Source of the DNA: Sepiola atlantica
Lineage: Eukaryota; Mollusca; Cephalopoda; Sepiida; Sepiolidae
DNA length: 64,000 nucleotides
Assembly (NCBI GenBank): GCA_963556195.1
Contig: OY744520.1
Coordinates: 8,277,491-8,341,490 of the forward strand
Reading direction: 5' to 3'
Below the pieces are notes generated by a model. That model was not told where the DNA came from. It ran no database searches and worked only from the letters and a program-made list of their open reading frames with translations. The position numbers and the translations under genes were made by a program. Each line of letters opens with the position of its first letter. Position 1 is the first letter of the stretch. This document shows, in pieces, positions 38,702 to 50,700 of this stretch.

Positions 38702-41700
38702 ATAACATTGTGAAAGAAAGAGAGCAATAGGTAACAAATAAATAAATGACATAAATAAAGAAGAACGGGAAAATAAAAAGAGTAAAAAGAGTCAAAAAAG
38801 AAAAATAGGTACAATGTATCAACGTTGACAATTGGTTCGGGATTGTCTAGTATATATATAAATAGTGCATACCACAAGGGGAGATAATTCAGTATATAAC
38901 ATCAGGAGGAGCTTATTCAAAGTTTTATATAAAACAATAAGAATTATTTGGGGTGAAGCTAATTTTGATGAGTATGATGTAAACAGTGCATTGTTTACAA
39001 GGGAAATATATTTTATTGTTACATAAAAAGTTTATAATACAAACAGCCTGCTACCGTCTGCTGAAAGCTGTGATTAGGAATTTCCAAATATTGATGAAAT
39101 TTTTTTGGAATTTCCAAATATTTAATAGTATATATAACAAATACTCATCCAAGTCACACATGGTCTAGTAACTAATAAAAATAATATGCGCTCAATCAGA
39201 TTTACTCACCTTCACTTTAAGCCAGTCTACAGTTTTTGCCTCAGAATAACGATATGCCTGAATATCACCACTTTCTACAAAGAAATTTTTGTTTTATTAA
39301 TTTAGGAAAATATTATTATTTTTTTTTACAAACATTTCCCTCTTCCAAAATTGGTAATTTTATTTGGTGCTTCTCCATGGTTCCATCTAAAATAAATATC
39401 GCCGCCATTATCAGCATTATTATGAATGTCAAACGCAAAAAAAAAAGGAATTATCTCCCTTAAATGCGGCTAAAAGTTGAATTCATTTTCTAAAACAAAA
39501 CTACTGGATGAATTTTTGTAATTTTTTGTGACCTGTATTTATTTTCCCCTCAAAAGTAAGTACATCATAAAGTTTGTTGCTATTTTTTCTTAACATCCAT
39601 ATTCTATCTAGATGAAACAATGGAGAAGCACCTTTTTATTTTTCTACAAATTTTTTAAAAAAATCATTCATGATCAAAATGCATCACTCAGCATAGAACG
39701 GCCATCTTGAAATATCTCCAATCAATGTGCTAATCAGTGTCAAAAAATAGAGGCATTTTGAAATAAGCCTTGAGTTAACTTGGAAAAACAGCCATGGTAA
39801 ATTTTTTAAAATTATTATTAGATTTTCTGGGGGTTTTTTTATAAAAAAAAAAAATAAATCATTGCATATAATGATTTTATACGATAAGTTGTTTTTGAAA
39901 TAGTGCAGTGTCACACTGCATATTTTAGGATTCCCTTAAAGTTAAAAAATAAAAAAATTTTATGGAAGTCGCTCCAGACAAGGCATGAAGCCACTTGATG
40001 TTAGGAGCTAAAAAGAATGAAAGATAATTAACGCAAAGACAGCAGATGTCTATTGACCATATTCTTTTCAAGACTAAGGCTATAAGTAGGAAGAAAACAG
40101 TCAGCAGGAAGAGAGTTCCACAAGCCTGCAGTTTTAGGAAAGAAGCTACTGGAATAGGAAGATGTATTACAATGAGGTACATAAACATGAAATATTAACC
40201 CACAAGAAAATGGAATTGCAAATTTTGTAGTATCGATTAGTAAAAGGAGAGATAATGTAATATTTTAATTATCTCCCCTTAATTTTTTAATTTCTTTTGT
40301 TTTATAGCATAAAGAAAAAAAAATGGATGGAAATTTGACAAAGTTTAGTAAGTGAATGAATAAAGGTATACCACAACATCATCACCGCCTTTCTCACCCC
40401 CAATTCTAAAATTCTTTTGAATATCCATGATTAAACAGTAAACTACAAGATTATCAAAAAATATTTGTTGGGGTCACTTTTTCTTAATGCTTGGAGTTCC
40501 AGGTCATGTGACCACATGGCAGTCAACCAGTTTGATTTAACAACATTATCATCGATATAAAACGCGTTACTATTCATCGTCTCTGCCTTTTTCGACAGAC
40601 TGAGGGGGCAACAGGTCTGCCAAAAATCCTCCCTTCTTTTTTTGGTTTAGTCATCAAAGCGACAACATTCATTTATCCTGGACACAGTCGTCTCCTTTCC
40701 ATCAGACTAGTGCCTTTGAGACACCATGCATTTAGTTCATACCAGTTCGATGTGCCTGTACACATATCTTCATACATTAAGAAGTTTTGACAGATGTTGA
40801 ATATTTTGTGTATTACTTGTAAGCATAAATAAATCCAGTTATATTTTTATAAGTTTTTGTTTACTTCTTATTTATGTGTAAGAACAATCGAGTACCAATA
40901 AAACCTTCTCTTTTTTCATACTTATAAGGAGAGTTCTGTTCGCTATGTAAATGTCTTTTAAAATTGACCCTGAACAGCGTTTATTGGAACAAACTTGGAA
41001 TGATGAATATAAAAAAAAACGATTATATTTGGTTCACCACTTCACTTTATCTGATATACACTGTTCAGAGTCTATTTTAAAAGGCGATAGAACCCTCCTT
41101 ATAAGCGGGGAATAAAAAAAAAGGATCAAAAGGATTTGAGGCACCCCAGAATGAGCAACAACAAAGAGGACACATTTTGACTTAACACAGATTTTTTACG
41201 TTAATTTATGGTTTTATCGTTTATGATCAATTAAAGAACTTTATAGCGAAAAATCCATTAAAAAAAATTTATTTTTTTAATACAATCCAATATTGTTTAG
41301 ATATTTTTAAAAATATTTTTGTAAAACTTTTTGTAAAATTTTTTTTTGATAATTTTTTAAAACATTAAATGTTATCTGGAAAACATTAAATTTAAATCTC
41401 ATGACACCATCTCTCTACAAAATCCTTTTAAAATATTTGTTTGTTTCGTCTGTTTGCTTTAAAACTATTTATTCTTTAGGCGATTAGTAAAACTTTTTGT
41501 AAAGACAACCCTTTTGTTTTTAATAAAAAATCTGTGAAGGCAAAGTTACAAATGTGCGTATACGCCATATTTTTTTTTGTTTATAATTCAAACAATAATT
41601 TTTTAAAAGTGGTGTTAAGGCAAAATATGTCCTTTTGGACGTTGCCCATTCTGGGGGTGCCTCAAATCCATTTGATAAAAAAATGATTATTTCGAAGGGT

Positions 41701-44700
41701 TTCTCACCTTTGACATCTGAAACATGAGAAAGGTCTTTGGTTGTGAGACACTCTGGCAAATGTCGACTTTCTGGAAATTCTTCATCTTCTATAATATGGT
41801 CAAGTGTCATAAACTTGCCAGTCTGGAAAAAAAGAGAAAAAGAATTTAATTTTATCTTTAGAGCAGATTCTCAATGCCTTCGTGTTGCAAAAATAATGTG
41901 TATGCGTATATAGTAGTGCTACAGTGCTAGTATTTGTATAAATATGAATAAAAAATGTTTAAAAACATTTTGTTGTTAAATAATTATTCTAGTGATTGGA
42001 GCTTAAAAATAAAACATTCAATGGTAGCCATCGATACGTTTTTGAATTTTTATACAAAAGCAATATCCCACATTAGCTAAAAATAGATTTATTAGTTTCA
42101 TTGCAAATTTTTTACTTATTTATGTGAATTTGGCTACTAAACAGTAAAAAATAAGAAGTGAGACAGATTACACTCAACTAAAAAAGAAATGAGGGTCTGC
42201 TTATTAAACATTCAACCAATCCTTGAAGAAATCCTAGTAGAAACACCACCACAGGTTTCACACTAAATAAGCTGCATTGATCTAAATAGAAACACCGAAA
42301 TAAAATAAGTTCATATTTATGTGTGTTTTTAAAACTATGGTTTTATTTCATGCAAAGGATGTGAGTAGTCAATGGCAAAAAAAGCTGAAAAAGTATGTGT
42401 GTGTGGTAGCATAAAAAAATAAGAACTTGGATGATGTGCTAGTGATAAATAATAAAAACACATTTTAATTAATTTGAAAAATGCTTAATTAATCAAATTT
42501 ACGAATAAGTTAATCATCAGATTAATTGAGCTGACAGGTGAATTCTTCAGATCATTTTTGGGGCTTTCAACTTAACAGGTTTCACTTTCCCTTTTACCCT
42601 CTGATCAGCAAGTTCTGCTTGTTTCAACTATTTTCGGCATTTTTCCTTAACTCCAATCAGCTTCAACTAAGAATGTCAAAATTAAGAGAAAGACAGTGCA
42701 CATGTTGGGGGGGGGGGGGGGGACATTCTTTGATAAAAACAAAAGTCATCTAACTCCCCTACCCCCCAGTTTACAGATAGAACTGTCATAAGATGGAAAA
42801 GGAAGGCAAGAAGAGAGAGAGAAAGAGGAGAGAGAGAAGAGAAAGAGAGAGAGAAGCTATACTTAATCTAAGGACACCTACACAAAATGTAATATTAAGT
42901 TAAATAATCCATTATTATGCTAAATGTGAGTTTATCAACATCTGTTTCCTTAAGGCTTTTTCTCCCTATATGTTTTAATAACGCAAAATACATGCTAACA
43001 TAAAACTGGGATTGAATTAAATTTGAATAAAAAACTATTTAATTGTTATAATTAACTGAACAAGTTACCCATCTGTCTCTTAGTTATCCACGTATTTCTT
43101 TCATCACCTCTCACTCTATGTTGATTCAACCACTCTAGTATTTCCTAATGTCTCTGTGAGCATTTAGAAAAGGAGTGACTCTTTTCTCAGTATGGCCATC
43201 TAATTCACATACATGTGTCTGTACACACCACAAACACATATGTAAATTAGATGGCAAAATAATAAGTCTCTTTATGAATGAGAATATTCTTTAAGAATAC
43301 TAATACTTATATATCTATTACAAATGAAGCTGAACATATATTATTACTGCTATTAATGTACTTTTGTACTAGCTTTCCATGCTCAATTCAGGGGAGGGGA
43401 TAGTGTAGTATCTGTTCTGTTATGATACCATCTTACCAGGCTAGCAAATATATGCAGTTAGAGAAAGCATATATTTTTTAATTTTTTTAACGTAGTTCAC
43501 CCCAAACAAGGCAGGCCACCACTGTAGACATAAGGGGCTACTGAGAAGAAAGAAAAGGGGAGAAGGTTGAGGTGGGGTCAACCTAAATTGGGGTCAACCT
43601 AAATTGGGATCTGCGCAGCGAGATGTCTGTTTACATTAATTTTAAACTTCTGCATGTCAGTACCGTCGGGGAAATAGGGGGCAGGGAGGGAGTTCCAGAG
43701 GCCAGCAGCACGAGGAAAAAAGCTATTTTAGTAGAAAACTCTCCGGCATCTGGGGACCTCCACAGTGAATGGATGGGATTTAGTCGATTGTCGAGTTGAT
43801 CTAGTGAATTTACATCGAGGGGCACCAGAGTAGCCAATTCATCGAAGCATAATCCATTGAAGTATTTGTAAAACAAGCACAAGGATGCTACATTGCGGCG
43901 ATGGGACAGGGACTGGAGCTTGGTTGACAGTGAGGGACCTATTAGGTTGGCGATTCTTTTTTGGACCTTGTCAAGGAGGGAGAGAGTAGTAGATGATGCA
44001 CCAGCCCAGATGTGGCATAATACTCCATGCATGGGCGGATGGTGGCTTTGTAGAGATACAGGATAATGTCAGGTGTGAGGAGTTTACTAGCACGGTAGAG
44101 AGAGCCAACCTTCTTTGCAGCAGCCTTGGCAATGTCTTCAATGTATTTGTTCAAATTCATGTTACCTGTGAGGGTAGGGTGTTATTTGCCATGACAATCG
44201 GTGGTTGGAGAGGTTTCTTGTAGTTATTGAAGGAAAGGAGCTTTGTCTTTGCGGCATTAAAAGTTACCAACCATTTATGACCCCAATCCACTACAGCCTG
44301 GAAGTCATTTTCTAAGGATTCAGCCATTGCCTCGGATATGATTGCGTCTGTTTTGCCAACATGGCGAGAATAAAGCGTGGTGTCGTCAGCAAATAAACCA
44401 TCTCAGACTCAATGTCATCAGGGAGATCGTTTATATAGATCAGGAACAACAAAGGTCCAAGGATAGATCCCTGGGGTACACCAGCATTTATGTCATGTTG
44501 CTTAGATGAACGGCCATCGAGGACAACCTGGATTTTTCTTTTGGTTAGGAAGGATCTAATTATATTAAGTAATTGCCCAGTAATACCGTATGAGCGTATT
44601 TTCAGGAGAAGCCCTTTATGCCATACCTTGTCAAAGGCCTTGGATATATCAAGCGCTACTGCCCTAGTTTATTTGTTAATAATAATATTAAAAATTAAGT

Positions 44701-47700
44701 TCATGAATTTTTTAATGGAATCAAAGACGAATAAATAATGGACTCAACAGTTTCACATGGATGTCCAGTAAACTTCTAAAATTTAATACCAGTAATATGA
44801 CTAGAATTTAATGGATGTGTGTCAGACAAGGTTGGTTTGAATGTTGGATGTTTTACACATCAAGAGAGACCTGAATCACACTGGGTATGGGTATGCTTTG
44901 TCTATAATTATAAGGAATTACTTTAAAAAGCTTCATTTCTGCAAAATAAAACAGTGGTTAAATAGAAAATTCCCACTTCATCATGGCCGCCATATGTGAA
45001 ATCGGAAATTTCGACCACCAAGTTAATCAAAACAAAATCCCATTATATTTTTGCTCAGTTTTTTTGTTTTTTTTTGCAAATAATTTGTTTGATTATTAAC
45101 AAATAAAATCAAACACTAGTCGAAATTTACAATTTCAGATTTGGCAGTCATGACGGAGTGGGAATTCTCTATTTAAACCGTAGTTAAGATGTTATAAAAT
45201 TATTCTTTAAAATATGATTATATAAGAAAAATTACTGACTTTTTTCTCAGCACTTTGCAGATAAGGCAATACGAGGAATAATGGATCTAATGGTGTCGTC
45301 ATCAAGAAAGAGCCATCTGAAATAAAACAGAAAATATTATCAAGTATGGATTAGCAGAATTAGGGAAAAAAACAATACCTACTGCAAACAATTCACTGTA
45401 CACAATTGAACAAAAGTTGCTATTTAACATGGGGTGGGGCCATACCTTTCAACAAAAGTATTAATGCATAAATAGCTGCAATAGATCCAACATGATTTGA
45501 ACTCAGCATAACAGATTCCATAGTCTGTGATAACATCCATTAGACCAATTACGTTTCTGCCATTTTGAAGTACAAGTGCAACACTGATTTTCCGCCATCC
45601 TTTATTTCTTGAGTCTTGTCAGATTAACCAGTTTATCGAATCATCCCATTTCAACTTAATAATAATTCACCCCCCCCCCCCCAACCTATTAATTACATCC
45701 CTACCATGTCTCTAAACTACCAGGGATTGATAGAAACAAACTTTTACTTCGATGGAAATAAACTGATGTTTACATTTAACACCACGACTGCCACTTGAAT
45801 TTGCTGTGAAGCCATAACTAAGTTTAAATTTAAGCAAAATTGGATATAATTTCAAAATAAAGGGAGACTAACACCAGCAAGTGCAGTGTAAACAAATTGA
45901 TGGCACGCTACACACAGAGCCAACTATTGGCTTTCCAGCAAATTAGTCTGACAGCAGTGGGATTATCAAACCTCTTCATGATTTTGTCCAGATTAAAAGA
46001 GTTACCAGACCGTCAGGTGCTGGAAAATCGGTGTTGCACCTGTATAAACAAGGTAAGATAATCAAATTGTCTACTGTACACATCAACATTTACAGAATTA
46101 AGATTAATCCCCCCTTTTTTTTTTTTAAGTGTTTGGTCTTGTTATGGATTCACGTGCAAATTCTTTCAGTTGTAAAATTGATAATAAATCATTTTATATT
46201 CTTGATCTCCATAGAATCGTTTTCATCCATTTATTTCTTCATATTTGTGTCTTAACACTCACAAGCCACTTCAAAACAGATTTTATCTATTTTTTAATAT
46301 TAACTGGCTTTGCAAACTCACTTTTTCCAGATTCAAACAATTTAGATATGTAAATTTGAAGATGGCCATGTTGTAGTTTGCATGGAAGCAATCCCATAGT
46401 AACGCATTTCAAAGATGGGAAGTTCTTATATATAGATATTTAAAATACACAAATACAAAATAAATAATGACAAAGATTTATTAAACCCAAGATTAAAAAT
46501 CTTCATGGAAAGTAAATATCACGACCATTGTCATAAAATCTAATGTCAGTGTATAAATTAAAAGATTGTTGATAACAATGAATTGAAAAAGAGTTTAAAT
46601 AAATGTCAGTTTTGTTCTAGCGATAGAAGGTGGAGGACAGACCATTTCTTTTTGCGTATATTTATAATAGAAGACCAGATTTATTCAGTAGGAGTTTGAA
46701 AAAAAATTTCAAAGACAAATAACAGTATGACTGACACATGAGTGCTAAAGTTGGTCAGGATTGAAATTGGGTGAGTTTAGAGTTTTGGATTAAATAGATA
46801 ACTTTTTCTTTTTCAGGTTTTAGAAAAACAAACTTTTAAAAAAATCTTCATGCAAATTAAATATCACTAACCCTGTGTCAGTGCATTTTCTTAAAGGTTT
46901 TGAATAGCATTGTAACAAAATGCATTTATAACCCTGTTATAAATGCATTTTGTTACAATGCTAGTGTCAATGCGTTTTGTTTTGAATAAAAAAGTATGAT
47001 TGAAGAATAATTGAAAAGGAGTTTAAATAAGTGTCAATTTTATTTTAACGATGGAAGGTGCCGGACAGATAGACAATTTTTTTCTTGCATGTATTTATAA
47101 TAGAAACCAGATTTATTTAGTAGGAGTTAGAAAAATAATAAAAACATTGTCTATAAAAATTATTCACTTACCTTGAACAACAGAATCATCAATGAACCAA
47201 GACCGGAATTCTTCCTTAAAGTTGTGAATCTCAAACACATTTTGGTTGGAATGAGTGAAGAGAAAGATACATTTCTTTTCTAATCAATGAAAGATAAAAA
47301 AATAACCATTAACCAAGAAAAACATTCATTTTGCAAAAATAACAACAAAAATTAAAATAAAAAAAATAAAAACCAGAGAGAAAGAAATTATCTTTTTATT
47401 ATTCTTTAATAGCCCAGGTGAATTAGGGTTAATATTAACTTTAGAGAAATCTTAAAAAATGTTGCTCAACATTATTTTAAAATACCTTATTATTGTATAA
47501 AACCATTCTATAACAAAAATGACATGCAATATAATTTAATAAAAAAACATTGTTATCACTGTTTGAATGACCGTGAGAAGCCATTTTTCAACATGGCTGT
47601 GTCTTGTTTACATGATTGCAGATGCATTATGGCTGAATATTTATTGCGACTGTCTGAAAACATTTTTGATAAAATTTATTGTTTGACTTAAACTGTATTT

Positions 47701-50700
47701 TTAGTCTGGAAATAAAATTGTAATTTACTTTACAGTTCATTTTAATTGCCTCACCACAAAAAAAAAAAAATTCAACCATAATACACTGACATCCATGTTA
47801 AAAAATGGCCTCTCAGTCAAACAGCATGAACAAATGATAGTTTTTTTTAAATTAAATTATATTACATGTATTTTTTGACAGAAAAAAATAAATGTAATGA
47901 TTTTATACAACTAGATGTGCCTACTCGTTGGCAGTGAAGTCATTTTAGTTTTAAATTTTTATTTGTTTACACAATTTAAAACTTAAGGTAGACAACTCCT
48001 ATTATATTCTTCAATTATAAATCGATAAATCAATAAAAATATTTTCTTCTGGCCTTTTTACCTGTAAGTGGATGTCTGAGACTGCAAAATGCTGCTTTAT
48101 TTTCAACATTTTTGATTGGTGTTAATGCAGTTTCTGAAAAAAAAAAAAAAAAAAAAATGAATTTAGATCAGCTGAAATTCTTGGAGAAAAAAATGATTAT
48201 TATGAACAAGTTATAATTACACGGCGTTGCTCAGGAGTATTTACTTTAATTTTAATTTTTAATTGTATTTTTTTAACCAATTATTTTTTCTTTGTTTTAA
48301 AATAAGATTTTGAAAGTTGAACTTACTTATTACGATATCTTTTGGTCATTAAATTATTAACTAAACCAAATTGTTATACAACTATAACTACTTTTATTAA
48401 GGTTTAAATGTTCTTTTAATCTTTATTTATAAAATTATTGGATGTAAACAGCTTCCAAAACTTTTATTAAATTAGGGGTGGGACGTAATGGGTGAAAATT
48501 TCAGATTCATGCGAGTAGTATTTTTTTGTGTTCATTAATACATAAATAACACTAAACAATCAAACATTTTGAAAATTTTGCAAAATTCAGAAGCTGCAGG
48601 CCAAAAATAGCCGTTAGGGCTCCACGGGACTCAAAATTCATCATTTTTCGGTGAAAAAGTGGTTTCATCCTCAAAAGCTATGAATGGATATAGATGGTTA
48701 AATCTGATATAGTACTTTAATTTAGGACCATTTTCAGGCTGTGAAAGGGTTTTCATGAATGTAAAATAGCCAAAAACTAGTGAAAAATAGCCCAAATTTT
48801 CAACATCAAAAGCTTCACATGTGTGGGACACACATAGGAGATGTAGAGGTACATGATTGGAAGAGAGAGACGCAGCGATCAGCTGTTCAATTTGGAGATT
48901 CTTCTGAACGGAGTCTGTCATGACAGCTGTCAGTTTTTCCCAAATCAAAGCTTTATTGCACCCTACTGTCAGAGACAAACGATTAAGTGATGCCAAAAAA
49001 AGATTTACAATGTTCCTTTGATCTTCAACTGCCATGTTTAGTGAACGCAGACGAAATTTCTTCCCACTGGAAGTTTGAATCACCAATGATGGCCACTCAC
49101 CATTTAGTCTTTTGCAGGTTGTGGTGTCATAGTGGAAGGTTACCACATCGTTAAAATTTTAAACTCAAAGAAAGAGGCAAAAAGCCTTAAAAAAAACACG
49201 TGTTAGATGCAGATATTTTTTATTAAAATCAATTTTTTTTGTTTTTCATCTTGACCTTTTTTTTCTAATTTGAAGATTATTTAATTTGTGAAATTTTCAA
49301 TCATCATAATAATAATAAATTAATCTTCAGATTAATTGAGCTGAGAGGTCAATTTTTCCGATTATTTTTTTTTGTATGGTTTCAACTTTCCTAAACATCT
49401 CGAATCAGTTTCAGCTAAGAAAGTCAAAATTAAGAAAAAGACATTGAGTGCGCATGCGAGGGTAGAAGACAGGAAGTCATTCTTTGATGAAACAAAGGTC
49501 ATCTAACTACTCCATTCATGAATCGTTTGAAGTCTTTTTTTTTTTCACACCAAAACAAGGCATATTGCAACTGAAATGTAAGGGGCTTCTGTGATTAGGG
49601 TTCAAATTTATAAAGGTCATCCTAAGTGGGGAGCTGTGTAGCAAGATAATGGTTTACATTACAATTCTGTATGTTGGTACAACCATGGAAACAGAGGGCA
49701 GGGTGGAGATTCCACAGTCAAGCGGTCCGAGGAAAGAAGCTATTAGAGTAGAAAGTTTTCCGGCACTTGAGGAACTCTACGGTGAAGGGGTGAGATTTTG
49801 CTGCTAATCTGGTTGATTGGGATAGTTATGTTGAGGGGGCACAAGTGCAGTAAGTTCGTCGGAGCACAGTCCATGAAAGTACTTGTAAAACAAGCACAGG
49901 GATACAACATTGCGGCGATGGGACAGGGGCTGGAGCTTGGTAGACAGTGTGGGACTTAGTAGATTAGAGACTTTTTTTGTACACCGTCCTAGAGGGAGAG
50001 ACTAGCAATTGGAGCACCAGCTTTATTTGCACCAGACTTGGCAGTATCTTCTATGTATTTATTTCAATTCATGTTGCCTGTGAATGTTTGGTTGAGGAAT
50101 TTAAAGGCCAGGTTATTGGGGAGGATGCTATCAGTCATGGTAATTAATCTTAAAGGAAAGGAACTTTGTCTTAGTAGCATTGAATGTGACTATCCATTTT
50201 TGAAAAGGAGCTTTGTCTTAGTAGCATTGAATGTGACTATCCATTTTTGAAAAGGAGCTTTGTCTTGTTAGCATTGAATGTGACTATCCATTTTTTACCC
50301 CATTCAACTACAGACTGAAAGTCATTTTCTAACGATTCAGCTATTGTGTTAGATATGTATGTGTTTGATTTGCCCGCATGTCAAGAATAGAGCGTGGTGT
50401 CATCAACAAATATACACATATCGGACACAATTGTATCAGGGAAGTCTTTAATGAAAATCAGGAATAATAAGGGTCCAAGGATTGAACCCTGGGAAACATT
50501 TGTATTAATGTCATGTTTATTGGATCAAGAACAACATGGATCTTTCTTTTAGCTAAGAAGGATCTGATTATATTAAATATCCGTCCAGTAATACAGTACA
50601 AATTAATTTTCCTGAGAAGCCCTTTATGCCAGACCTTGTCAAAGGCTTTGGATATATCAAGCGACACCGCCCTAGCTTAACCTGCCTTATCCAGCGTATG

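Noticed and set aside
41520..41810. 96-codon minus frame as an independent protein
   Set aside because: Only the first part is coding (rnaseh2b exon 5); the rest reads through the donor into a MITE-like element.
46905..46963. microRNA precursor
   Set aside because: The hairpin is perfect with a 3-nt loop, unlike a typical pre-miRNA with mismatches and a larger loop; there is no expression evidence.
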